Below are positions 1 through 7,456 of a stretch of DNA of 64,000 bases, in pieces. The translations under genes were made by a program, and so were the position numbers. Position 1 is the stretch's first letter; every line of letters begins with the position of its first letter. This DNA comes from CAZWKX01 sp964614095 (GTDB lineage: Bacteria > Actinomycetota > Acidimicrobiia > Spongiisociales > UBA11373). The DNA is taken from NCBI GenBank assembly GCA_964614095.1, contig CAZTJO010000005.1, forward strand, positions 24,856-88,855. Reading direction: 5' to 3'. Under the pieces are notes generated by a model, which worked only from the letters and a program-made list of their open reading frames with translations, was not told the origin of the DNA and made no database searches.

Positions 1-48
1 CGCAGAATACAGGTTTGGCTTGGCAAGCTGCCGAGTGCAAACACCCGA

Positions 49-657
49 TCAGCGGTCCCGCTCCTCGAGATCCTCCAGAACATCGATGTCGGCCGGAGGC
101 AAGTGGTCGAACCTCACTTCCTTCACCCACTGCGGATGCGCCTTCAGCAAACCGGCCGCTCCTTGATCCCCGGTGAGGCCGGCAAGCCGCGTCCACAACG
201 GCCGGGCCACAAGCACCGGGTTCCCCCGCTGGTAGCGGTACACGGGTACCACCGCCGGCCGTCCGCTGCTCTCCATCATCTCCAACAGGCCCGGCGGCAC
301 ATCGGCAGGGATCTCCGGTTGATCGCCCAAGGCCATAAACGCGCTTTCGGGAGTCCGCTCCCGCATGACCACATCGATCCCGACTCTGATGGAAGACGCC
401 AGCCCCTCTTCCCATTCTGGATTCACCGCAGCCACTGCATCCCCAAACTCGACCTTCTCCAGGATTTCGTCGGCTGCGCAGCCGAGCACTACAACAAGAA
501 GATCGACCGGCCACCCGGCCACCATGGCGATCACGTGCTCCAGTAGAGGGCGTCCGTGCCACTCCACAAGCTGCTTGGGCTGACCCATGCGGCGCGCCCC
601 ACCGGCGGCGAAGACGACCGCGGCTGCAAACATTGGGGCTACCTTCTTTCGGCTCAT
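49..657 (-). CDS. MobA-like (MocA/CoxI-type) nucleotidyltransferase
   Basis: This 202-aa protein belongs to the MobA-like NTP transferase family, cytosolic enzymes that transfer a nucleotide (often CMP to molybdopterin) during molybdenum cofactor maturation. The N-terminal nucleotide-binding signature AAGGARRMGQPKQL lies at about residues 17-30, with Lys28 as the usual phosphate ligand. The metal-binding LGDQP motif is at about 110-114, followed by RGNPVL near 143 and GDQGAAGLL near 163, the conserved order in MocA. ATG 657 is used; ATG 633 (MFAAAVVFAAGG) with a GAAGG upstream is an alternative start that keeps the whole domain. No molybdenum hydroxylase or other cofactor gene is in the window, so the substrate is unproven. 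The family is clear; the exact nucleotide and acceptor are inferred. Confidence 0.85.
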   Translation of the reverse strand: MSRKKVAPMFAAAVVFAAGGARRMGQPKQLVEWHGRPLLEHVIAMVAGWPVDLLVVVLGCAADEILEKVEFGDAVAAVNPEWEEGLASSIRVGIDVVMRERTPESAFMALGDQPEIPADVPPGLLEMMESSGRPAVVPVYRYQRGNPVLVARPLWTRLAGLTGDQGAAGLLKAHPQWVKEVRFDHLPPADIDVLEDLEERDR

Positions 658-734
658 TCACGTTAGCCAGCAGGCCGACCGCCCCGACGCGGGCGACTCC
701 GCGAGGACCGGGCGAAGTTGCCCCTCCGTCGCGC

Positions 735-1886
735 CTACGCGCCCCGCAACCCGGCGACGGCAAACCGGACCGTCGCTCCAATCTCTATCTCGGTCAACAG
801 AGTCTCAGCGACCAGATAGCGCACCGACCCTCCGTCGGCGCGAGCTCGTTCGGCGACGGCATCAAAAAGATCCGCCACAGCCCGCGTCTTCGCCCCACAA
901 GCGGCGCACTCGTCCCCAGAGCGGGCCAGCCAATCACAGTTGGTGCACGCAACCCCGGGCAGAGTCTCCTTGGCGTCGACAAGAAGCCGTTCGATCGCCT
1001 TCTGGTTGGCCGCATCGAGCACCCTGTCGAGTCCAAGCACGCCCCGACCGCGCGAGCCCGCCGCCTCCATGAGGTTGGCGACATATTCCTCATCGGCCCG
1101 GCAATCAAAGGCGGCGGCCACTTCGCGGCACCGGTCCCTGATCTCCATCGGACTCGCCGTGTGCGGATCGATGACAAAGGTTCCCGCCAGGCGGGACAGA
1201 AGATCCGGTGCCAGCTCGTCGACAAGGGCGTCGATGTTGGCCTGGCTTCCTCCGATGGCGAGCAGATCGAAGGCTTCGTCACGCCACAGCTCTGCAATCC
1301 GTGCCGCTGCGGCGCGAAACAGGCGCCGCGCCACGGTCTCTGCGTGAGCCCGCACTCGGCGCTCGGCGAATCCCTCAAAACCGCCGAAATTGTCTTTTCG
1401 CACCTCCTCCTCGGCGAACACCTCCCAGGACTCCAGAACTCCCAAGTGGAAGCGATACACGGATGCAATCCGGCGGTCTATCACGATGGCGCAGTACCGG
1501 TGGAAACGATCGAGAATCGCCTCCAGCGGACCCAGATACGGGGACACATCAACAACGGCCCTGTCACGTACCCGCACCGGCAGATTCAGATGCTCGTTCA
1601 AGCCGGCGCCGGAACACAAGAAGATGGCAGCGCCCCGGCCGAGGTCGACACCAATCCGGCTGGCCATCCCCAGGGCCTCATCGAGGTCCCGATGCAGGGC
1701 TCTCATCTCACCCTCGGGCACATCACCGCCCAGCTGATCTCGGAGAGGGTGCACCAGGGCCTTGAGCCTCGTGGTGATGGATCGGAGCTGGTCGCGGTCG
1801 GGCTCCAGGCCGAGGTAGAGAGAGAGTATGGGTTGGCCGGCGGTGTCGAAGCTGCGCAAACGATCGATGGTGCTCCGATCGAGCAA
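735..1886 (-). CDS. baeRF (bacterial eRF1-like) / Vms1-related protein
   Basis: This 383-aa protein resembles the bacterial eRF1-domain (baeRF, Rv2629-like) family, related to eukaryotic Vms1/eRF1 and proposed to act on peptidyl-tRNA or stalled ribosomes. It opens with the typical LRSFDTAGQPILSLYLGLEP segment. Near the C-terminus is a zinc-ribbon-like pair, CxxC at about 314-317 and CxxC at about 327-330. The start codon is TTG 1886, supported by a perfect AGGAGG at 1891-1896, four bases upstream; no ATG in this frame has a comparable ribosome-binding site. The gene stands alone between the MobA-like gene and the divergent alanine dehydrogenase. The family assignment is fairly confident; the ribosome-rescue role is inference from the family. 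Confidence 0.72.
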   Translation of the reverse strand: MLDRSTIDRLRSFDTAGQPILSLYLGLEPDRDQLRSITTRLKALVHPLRDQLGGDVPEGEMRALHRDLDEALGMASRIGVDLGRGAAIFLCSGAGLNEHLNLPVRVRDRAVVDVSPYLGPLEAILDRFHRYCAIVIDRRIASVYRFHLGVLESWEVFAEEEVRKDNFGGFEGFAERRVRAHAETVARRLFRAAAARIAELWRDEAFDLLAIGGSQANIDALVDELAPDLLSRLAGTFVIDPHTASPMEIRDRCREVAAAFDCRADEEYVANLMEAAGSRGRGVLGLDRVLDAANQKAIERLLVDAKETLPGVACTNCDWLARSGDECAACGAKTRAVADLFDAVAERARADGGSVRYLVAETLLTEIEIGATVRFAVAGLRGA

Positions 1887-2085
1887 CGCACCTCCTACCT
1901 AGTTGCCCCGAGCCTACGCCGCCCGTGGTGTTCTACGCGGCCCGAGGCGGAATCTGCGCGAGTCACCGCATGCATTGCCGACCCATCCTCCATACGGCAA
2001 CGTCGCTGCAGTCACGGTCCTTTAGACCCTGTAGATCGCGGTCCAACCATGCCAGGCTGGAGGCAACAACAGGGAGGTGACCGCC

Positions 2086-3222
2086 GTGATCATCGGTGTC
2101 CCTGCCGAGATCAAGTCCGACGAGTACCGCGTTGCCATGACTCCCGTCGGCGTGCGCGAACTCACTGCCCACGGCCACAAGGTGGTCATCGAGCGAGGAG
2201 CCGGTGCGGCTTCATCAATCGGAGACGACGACTACCGCCGTGTCGGCGCCGAGGTCGTTCCCAATACAGCCGATGTCCTTGCTGCCGCCAACCTCATCGT
2301 GAAGGTCAAGGAACCACAGCCCGCGGAAATCGCCCTCCTCGAGCCACGACACATCATCTTCACATATCTGCACCTCGCCGCCTACAGCGATGTGGCCAAA
2401 GGCCTGGTCTCCTCGGGAGCGACCGCCGTCGCCTACGAGACGGTGCAGCTCCCGGACGGTTCGCTACCACTGCTGGCTCCGATGAGTGAAATTGCCGGCC
2501 GTATGGCGGCCCAGGCCGGGGCACATCACCTGGAGCGACCCAACGGTGGGCGCGGGATCTTGATGGGAGGGGTGCCGGGCGTCCCTCCAGCTGAGGTCAC
2601 CGTGCTGGGCGCAGGCATGGCCGGCACGAACGCGGCGATGATCGCCGCCGGCATGGGAGCCCATGTCTCCATTCTCGACATCAACGTCGACCGACTGCGC
2701 CACCTCGACGAGCTCTCCTGGGGTCGCATCGTCACCGTGCGCTCCTCGATCCACGCCGTCGAGGAGTATGTGTCCAAATCAGATCTGGTCATCGGGGCAG
2801 TGCTGATACCGGGGGCCCGCGCACCCGTGCTCGTAGACGAGGGCCTCGTTGCCGGCATGCGGCCCGGAAGCGTCATCGTCGACATCTCCATCGACCAGGG
2901 CGGATGTGTGGCAACGGCGCGCGAAACCACCCACCACGATCCCATCTACGTCACCCACGATGTCGTGCACTACTGCGTCGGCAATATCCCCGGCGCGGTT
3001 CCGAACACGGCCACCTATGCCCTCAGCAACGCCACCCTTCCCTACGTTGTCGCCCTCGCCCAAGGCATCCCGGCCGCCGTTGCGACGCACCCGGAATTGC
3101 TGGGTGGCCTCGAGATCATCAACGGCCACGTCACCCATGAGGTCGTGGCCAAATCCCTCGGAACCGAATACATCAATCCTGTGGAACTGCTCGCCAGGAG
3201 CGTCACCAAAACCGCCAGCTAG
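2086..3222 (+). CDS. ald: Alanine dehydrogenase
   Basis: The enzyme interconverts L-alanine and pyruvate plus ammonia with NAD. The protein is about 378 aa, the family's normal length. It begins with the hallmark MIIGVPAEIKSDEYRVAMTP, contains MSEIAGRMAAQAGAHHLE near residue 143, and has the nucleotide-binding VTVLGAGMAGTNAA. The GTG at 2086 was chosen because AGGGAGGTGA at 2071-2080 sits five bases upstream and it matches the family N-terminus; an in-frame GTG at 2077 lies inside that ribosome-binding site. The stop codon overlaps the stop of the convergent HTH gene by four bases (CTAG). It is monocistronic by position. Confidence is high from full-length motif conservation. Confidence 0.96.
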   Translation: MIIGVPAEIKSDEYRVAMTPVGVRELTAHGHKVVIERGAGAASSIGDDDYRRVGAEVVPNTADVLAAANLIVKVKEPQPAEIALLEPRHIIFTYLHLAAYSDVAKGLVSSGATAVAYETVQLPDGSLPLLAPMSEIAGRMAAQAGAHHLERPNGGRGILMGGVPGVPPAEVTVLGAGMAGTNAAMIAAGMGAHVSILDINVDRLRHLDELSWGRIVTVRSSIHAVEEYVSKSDLVIGAVLIPGARAPVLVDEGLVAGMRPGSVIVDISIDQGGCVATARETTHHDPIYVTHDVVHYCVGNIPGAVPNTATYALSNATLPYVVALAQGIPAAVATHPELLGGLEIINGHVTHEVVAKSLGTEYINPVELLARSVTKTAS

Positions 3223-3443
3223 GCGCGTGACTCCTCCGAACGCGCTGTCGACTCCAAACGCTGGGCATTGAGCCAGTCCTCAAAATCACGCCGAGCGACC
3301 CGCCATTCCCGGCCCATCTTCACCGCCGGCAACTCACCTGAGCGCAGTGTCCGCGTCACCACAAAGGCGGACACCTCCATGTACTCACAGATATCGGCAA
3401 CGGACAGCCACTCCTTGCCGAGTTCCACCGAAATCCGCTCCAT
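3219..3443 (-). CDS. Excisionase-type (MerR-like) HTH DNA-binding protein
   Basis: The product is a 74-aa single-domain winged-helix protein of the excisionase/HTH_17 type. The sequence WLSVADICEYMEVSAFVVTRTLRSGELPAVKMGREWRVARRDFEDWL carries the canonical 'helix, turn, helix, then GxLxAxKxGxxWRxxxxDLxxWL' pattern. ATG 3443 was chosen because the reading frame upstream would run into the divergent gene starting at 3507 and has no homology-like content. The gene is convergent with ald, sharing a CTAG at the stops. Such proteins bind DNA as small regulators or recombination directionality factors. No integrase is nearby, so a chromosomal regulator, perhaps of the divergent membrane protein, is more likely than an excisionase. 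The target is unknown. Confidence 0.75.
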   Translation of the reverse strand: MERISVELGKEWLSVADICEYMEVSAFVVTRTLRSGELPAVKMGREWRVARRDFEDWLNAQRLESTARSEESRA

Positions 3444-3506
3444 GACCCCAGAGTATTTGCGGCGGAGATCGGCGGCAAGGCCGACGGCGTACACTTGGCC
3501 GCCAAC

Positions 3507-4547
3507 ATGGCCCAGCAGAAGCGCAAGAAAAAGAAGCGCAGCCGTCACGATCCGACACGCAGAGAGGCGGCGCGGCGACGTGAAGAGGCTCGCCAGCAGG
3601 CGGCGGAGGAGCGGCGCCGCCAGCAGGAGGCGGAAGAGCGGCGCTCCAAACTGAAAAGACGGACCCGGCGCCTGGTGATCCCGGTTCTTGGCACCATTGC
3701 CGTGTTTGTCGTTGCCCTCACCCTATTTCGTCCCCCTCCGGAGCTCGACGGGGTAGCCTCCTTCGCCAGCCCCAATGCCCTCATGTCCGAGCTGGGTTAC
3801 CAAGGCGAGTGGACCGAACGCGACCCGGACCTGCTCCCCGCCCCGCAATGCGGGCGCACAGACGAAGCGCTTCCCGGCATCGAGGCCTACTCGTCGATGT
3901 ACAACGGCCTCATCACCCTGTGGTATCAGCCCGATGGCGAGGTGAACGACGAAGAAATATGGGCCGCTCTGTCCGAAATCGACAATTACAACCAACAAGT
4001 CCTCGTCGCTCCCAACACTGCCATCGAGGCACCTGTCGTTGCCGCCTCCTGGAACCGCCTCGCCGAGTACGAGAATACCGAGAACCTCGCCGATTACGTC
4101 CAAACGTACCTTCGCCACCGAGGCCCCGGAAGAGAAGCCTGCCTGGCCGAATTCGCGGAAGCAGGCTCGATCCTGGTCACCTACGGCTATGCGGGCGACT
4201 GGGCCAGCACCGATCCCGACACCATGCCGGAGCCGATGTGCGGCCAGTCCGACGCCACAATCACCGGGGCCGAGATCTACTCCGCGCTCTACAACGGAGC
4301 CGTCATCCTGTGGCACGCGAGTGATGACCAGAACACCATCGACAAGCTCATTGAGATCGCCTCCACCTTCGAATCACAGGTGCTTGTTGTTCCCAACGAC
4401 AACCTGCAGGTGCCGGTTCTGGCCGTCGCCTGGAACCGAGCCATGGCCTTCGAGAACACAGACCGTGTCGCCGACTTCATCGGCGCCTACCAACACCGAG
4501 GCCCCGGCGACGCGGAGTGCCCGGCTGGCTTCGCCGGCGGAAGCTGA
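3507..4547 (+). CDS. Membrane protein with two tandem DUF3105-like domains
   Basis: This 346-aa protein has a very basic, coiled-coil-prone N-terminus (about residues 1-55, rich in R, K, E and Q), one transmembrane helix (LVIPVLGTIAVFVVALTLF, about 57-75) and two homologous extracytoplasmic repeats of about 130 aa. Each repeat contains DPDxxPxPxCG, then YNGxxxLW, a VLVxPN-like strand, (V/I)xAxxWNRxxxxENT, and YxxHRGPG. This pattern resembles the C-terminal half of DUF3105 (strand, then 'aPv..aaW.r', then 'f...Y..rgP'), but the histidine-rich DUF3105 core is not seen. ATG 3507 is preferred; a TTG at 3495 is also in frame. It is divergent from the HTH gene. The function is unknown, and the family link is tentative. 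Confidence 0.6.
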   Translation: MAQQKRKKKKRSRHDPTRREAARRREEARQQAAEERRRQQEAEERRSKLKRRTRRLVIPVLGTIAVFVVALTLFRPPPELDGVASFASPNALMSELGYQGEWTERDPDLLPAPQCGRTDEALPGIEAYSSMYNGLITLWYQPDGEVNDEEIWAALSEIDNYNQQVLVAPNTAIEAPVVAASWNRLAEYENTENLADYVQTYLRHRGPGREACLAEFAEAGSILVTYGYAGDWASTDPDTMPEPMCGQSDATITGAEIYSALYNGAVILWHASDDQNTIDKLIEIASTFESQVLVVPNDNLQVPVLAVAWNRAMAFENTDRVADFIGAYQHRGPGDAECPAGFAGGS

Positions 4548-4637
4548 CAGCATCTGAATGTGCCAACGGCCGGCGGATCGGACTGGCGCTAAGTTCATGC
4601 CGAAGCGCAGCGGCCGAATCGGAGGAATCAGCAGCTT

Positions 4638-4841
4638 GTGACCGGCAAACCTCCAAAGGTTGTGCAGCTCGTCAGCGTGGCCGTGGCATGGGCCTCCGTT
4701 GCCGCGCTTCTCGTCTTTGTTCGCCGTGACCTGGAGCAACGCCCGGACACAGGCATCCGGGGGCGCAGGGAAGTGTGGCAGCGTGTCACCGTGCTCCCTC
4801 CGGGCGCCGTCGCCTATCTCCTGTTCGGGCGGCGCAGCTGA
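4638..4841 (+). CDS. Small single-pass membrane protein, unknown
   Basis: The 67-aa product has one predicted transmembrane helix (about residues 8-27, VVQLVSVAVAWASVAALLVFV), a basic loop (RRDLEQRPDTGIRGRREVWQ) and a second short hydrophobic stretch ending in LLFGRRS. The start is GTG 4638 with GGAGGA at 4621-4626. I do not recognise the family. It lies between the DUF3105-like gene and the hairpin that precedes the diguanylate cyclase, on the same strand as both. Coding status rests on the ribosome-binding site, the protein-like membrane topology and its fit into an otherwise empty interval. Confidence 0.5.
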   Translation: MTGKPPKVVQLVSVAVAWASVAALLVFVRRDLEQRPDTGIRGRREVWQRVTVLPPGAVAYLLFGRRS

Positions 4842-4864
4842 ACATTCGGAAAATATCTCAAGCA

Positions 4865-4898
4865 TCACCTGACTAGTACCGAAGGACTAGTCAGGTGA
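4865..4898 (+). promoter_or_regulatory. Perfect 13-bp hairpin overlapping the diguanylate cyclase start
   Basis: TCACCTGACTAGT (4865-4877) is followed by an eight-base loop (ACCGAAGG) and its exact reverse complement ACTAGTCAGGTGA (4886-4898). The right arm contains AGGTG, the only ribosome-binding-like sequence for the downstream gene, and the GTG at 4895. It could be a translation-sequestering RNA hairpin, a palindromic operator, or a terminator for the small upstream gene; no U-run follows, which argues against an ordinary intrinsic terminator. Confidence 0.6.
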
Positions 4899-5872
4899 AT
4901 CACATGCATGGGATTGTCCGACTCTTTCGAAGGCGCGCCGGCAGCGGAACGCTCGTGCGTATCCGTATCTTCCAGCGCAGCCCTCATCTGGCGCCGATGG
5001 CCTTAGCCATTGCACTCTTCCTCGCCGTCGGGTACGTCGACGCCAGAGTGATCGGTCCCGAGGTGTCGGTTTCCCTTCTCTACGTCCTCGCCGTCCTCGC
5101 CGTCACTTGGGTTGGTAGCTGGTATCACGGAGTCATCCTCGCTGTGCTCGCGGCCCTCGAGAGCATCTTCGGCCACGCCTTGCTGCACCCCTACCCGGCG
5201 ACCATCACCTTGCCCGCCGTCTGGAACTCCATCACCCGCCTTCTGGTACTGACCATGGTTGCCCTGCTGCTTGGGTCGTTACGGCAGTCGCTTCACCAGC
5301 AGCGCCGCCTCGCCGCCGTGGATCCTCTCACTAGGGCCCTGAATCGCCGTGCCTTCCAGATCGCCGCCGATCGGGAAAGACTCCGCGCCGCCCGCAGCGG
5401 AAGACCGCTTAGCATCGCCTACCTCGATCTCGACGACTTCAAGGGCTTCAACGATCGCCACGGTCACCGCACCGGGGACCACATCCTCCAATCGTTCGCC
5501 CAAGCAGTCAGAACGTCGATCCGAGCCACCGACTTGTTCGGCCGCATCGGAGGCGACGAGTTTGTCGTTTTCTTCCCCGATACCGAAGCCACCGCGGCGG
5601 CCAGCGTGGTCAGCCGTATCCGCCAGGCGGTGGCCAACAGCTGCTGTGAGATCGTTGAGCGCATCACGCTCTCCGCCGGCATAGCCACATACCACTACCC
5701 ACCGACCACGGTCGATGCCATGGTGGAGACCGCCGATCAGCTCATGTACCGGGCCAAGAACTCCGGTCGCGATCGGGTGGCCGGAGCTGTGGTGGCCGGG
5801 CCCTGGGTGCGCTGGGCCGGCGACTCCACCAAGCCCGACCCACGAACGATGGAGGCGATGCCGTCGGCCTGA
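4895..5872 (+). CDS. Membrane-anchored diguanylate cyclase (GGDEF)
   Basis: The protein makes cyclic di-GMP from two GTP. The 325-aa chain has about four transmembrane helices in residues 34-130, followed by a GGDEF domain. The intact catalytic motif GGDEF is at about 219-223, preceded at the canonical five-residue spacing by an inhibitory I-site RATD (210-213), so product feedback inhibition is expected. Other family signatures are DPLTRALNRRAF (about 143-154) and DLDDFKGFNDRHGHRTGD (about 178-195). The start is GTG 4895 or ATG 4904; both lie at the base of a perfect hairpin that may control translation. There is no EAL or HD-GYP domain in the protein or nearby. Confidence is high for the activity; the signal sensed by the membrane part is unknown. 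Confidence 0.93.
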   Translation: MNHMHGIVRLFRRRAGSGTLVRIRIFQRSPHLAPMALAIALFLAVGYVDARVIGPEVSVSLLYVLAVLAVTWVGSWYHGVILAVLAALESIFGHALLHPYPATITLPAVWNSITRLLVLTMVALLLGSLRQSLHQQRRLAAVDPLTRALNRRAFQIAADRERLRAARSGRPLSIAYLDLDDFKGFNDRHGHRTGDHILQSFAQAVRTSIRATDLFGRIGGDEFVVFFPDTEATAAASVVSRIRQAVANSCCEIVERITLSAGIATYHYPPTTVDAMVETADQLMYRAKNSGRDRVAGAVVAGPWVRWAGDSTKPDPRTMEAMPSA

Positions 5873-5877
5873 CGGCG

Positions 5878-5892
5878 CCGACCGCCGGTCGG
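5878..5892 (+). terminator. Short GC hairpin after the diguanylate cyclase
   Basis: CCGACC-GCC-GGTCGG forms a six-base-pair hairpin just past the stop codon. There is no U-tract, so this is a weak terminator candidate. Confidence 0.3.
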
Positions 5893-6015
5893 ATCGCGAA
5901 AAGCTCATCGCCACAGCCCTCTTGAGCCGGTGTGTCTCACCTGGTAGCTAGACGGTGATCCACCATCGAGGCGTGAGGCAATACCCTGGATCCGCTGGAC
6001 CACCCCGATCTGGCC

Positions 6016-6285
6016 GTGCTCGGCCGGCGCCTGCGCCGGCAGATGGACGAGACGCTCGAAGCTGAACTTGATGCGGCCCGGGCGGCAGCTCGCCGCCGCC
6101 GCACTCTGCGCCACGTGCTCATCTGCCTTGAGGATCGTGCCGATGCCGTTGTCGTCCACACGCCGGACGGCCGAAGAGTGGCCGGCACCATCACGGCCGT
6201 GGGGATCGACCACATCGAGCTCCGGGCCGGTAAGGGGCGCAGCTATTTCTCCTTTGACCACATCGTTGCAGTCGACATCCAATGA
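6016..6285 (+). CDS. Small protein encoded beside a CpaE-like ATPase, unknown
   Basis: The 89-aa soluble protein has an alpha-helical, Arg/Ala-rich N-terminal half (RRLRRQMDETLEAELDAARAAARRRRTLRHVL) and a beta-rich C-terminal half (VVVHTPDGRRVAGTITAVGIDHIELRAG...YFSFDHIVAVDI) resembling a small SH3/PRC-like barrel. GTG 6016 is the only usual start in the interval, though no clear ribosome-binding site is visible. It ends 16 bases before the start of the ATPase gene and is probably co-transcribed and coupled to it. Homologous small partners commonly precede actinobacterial CpaE-like genes, to my recollection, but I cannot name a function. Confidence 0.6.
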   Translation: MLGRRLRRQMDETLEAELDAARAAARRRRTLRHVLICLEDRADAVVVHTPDGRRVAGTITAVGIDHIELRAGKGRSYFSFDHIVAVDIQ

Positions 6286-6301
6286 ATCTCACCAAAACCC
6301 T

Positions 6302-7396
6302 GTGATACCGCGCCTGGCCACCGTGCTCTCGGCCCGAGAGTGGGAGAGCACCCTGGTCGCTCTCGCCAGGGAGACGGCAGAGGTCCGCGTAGTCCTCCGC
6401 GCTCACCGGCCCGAGGAAATGGAAGCCGAGGCGGGCCGCATCGACGTAGCCGTCGCCGGCGCGGAGACACCTTGGCTCACCCCGGCCCGCATCTCCTGCT
6501 GGAGACGCCTTGGCATGCGGGTCATCGGCATTCATCCAATGGGCGACCGTCCCGCACGCTCCCGGCTCCTGGCCGCCAAAGCAGATGAGGTGTTCGACGA
6601 CACCACCCCCGCAGTATTGGTGCTCCGGGCCGCCCGCCTCATCGGAGCCGTCCAGGTTCGAGCCCCGGCACTCTCGACGACAATCGTGGTGAGCGGGCCC
6701 AGAGGAGCGCCGGGACGCACCGAAACCGCCCTCGCCATCGCCTGGGCGGCCGCAGGACGTCATTCCTCGCTGCTGCTCGATCTGGACCTTGAGGCGCCAT
6801 CACTCGCCATCCGCACCCGACGGAGGCCCCGGCCCGACGTAACCGATGCCTACGACGCCGTTCAGCACGACGGCCGCCTGCCCGCCCGGGTCACGCAAAG
6901 ATTCGGCCCACTGGCGCTCGTCGTCGGATCACACCGTCGGACCGATGATCCGCTCGCTCCGTACGCCGCCGCCGACCTCCTCGAGGCGGCTCGTGCGTGC
7001 TCTGCCACGGTCGTCGCCGATGCCGGACCCCCCTCGCACGCCACCAGCGTTGCGCCAAGCGGCGATCACATCGTTCTTGTCGCCGGTGGCAGCCCCGACG
7101 GACTCGTCCGCGCCGCCCACCTCATCGACGACTGGCCCTGGCCTGCTCCTCTGCTCGTCCTCAATCGGGTTCCGCCGGGCCACGAAGCCGATGTTGTAGG
7201 TGCGGCACGCCACTGCCTGGGGTTGGAGCCCGCCGCCGTCGTGAGCGATCTGCCCGAGATCGCCGCCGCGGCCCGCCGAACCGGTGTTCCGCATCAGTCG
7301 CTCGTCGATGCGGCAGACCAAGTGCTGGATCTGCTGAATCTCTCGGCAGATCCTCCTCACCATACGTCCGAGTCGATGCACCCACGGCGGCAGTAG
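6302..7396 (+). CDS. CpaE/MinD-like (septum-site / pilus localisation) ATPase
   Basis: The 364-aa protein has a receiver-like N-terminal domain (about 1-110) and a C-terminal MinD/ParA-type P-loop domain. The deviant Walker A is VSGPRGAPGRTETALAIAWA, in which Arg replaces the usual Lys before Thr and no signature KGG lysine is present. A switch-like LLLDLDLEAPSLA follows, as do VVADAG and LVLNRVPP strands. This GPxGAPGRT form occurs in the actinobacterial CpaE-like/SSD group, linked to Flp pilus assembly or septum regulation. GTG 6302 (VIPRLATVLS) was chosen; the frame upstream overlaps the preceding gene. No pilus genes are in the window, so the role is inferred from the family. Confidence 0.75.
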   Translation: MIPRLATVLSAREWESTLVALARETAEVRVVLRAHRPEEMEAEAGRIDVAVAGAETPWLTPARISCWRRLGMRVIGIHPMGDRPARSRLLAAKADEVFDDTTPAVLVLRAARLIGAVQVRAPALSTTIVVSGPRGAPGRTETALAIAWAAAGRHSSLLLDLDLEAPSLAIRTRRRPRPDVTDAYDAVQHDGRLPARVTQRFGPLALVVGSHRRTDDPLAPYAAADLLEAARACSATVVADAGPPSHATSVAPSGDHIVLVAGGSPDGLVRAAHLIDDWPWPAPLLVLNRVPPGHEADVVGAARHCLGLEPAAVVSDLPEIAAAARRTGVPHQSLVDAADQVLDLLNLSADPPHHTSESMHPRRQ

Positions 7397-7456
7397 GCGG
7401 TCACGTCCAATTCGGCATACACGCGAATGCCCGCCCGCCGCCAGCGGACCCCGCTG

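Noticed and set aside
1887..2070. Possible tRNA in the gap before alanine dehydrogenase
   Set aside because: No cloverleaf with a T-arm GGTTCGAATC-like segment could be drawn.
3219..3443. Reading the small HTH protein as an excisionase of an integrated element
   Set aside because: No integrase, attachment-site repeats, tRNA or composition change nearby; a chromosomal regulator is simpler.
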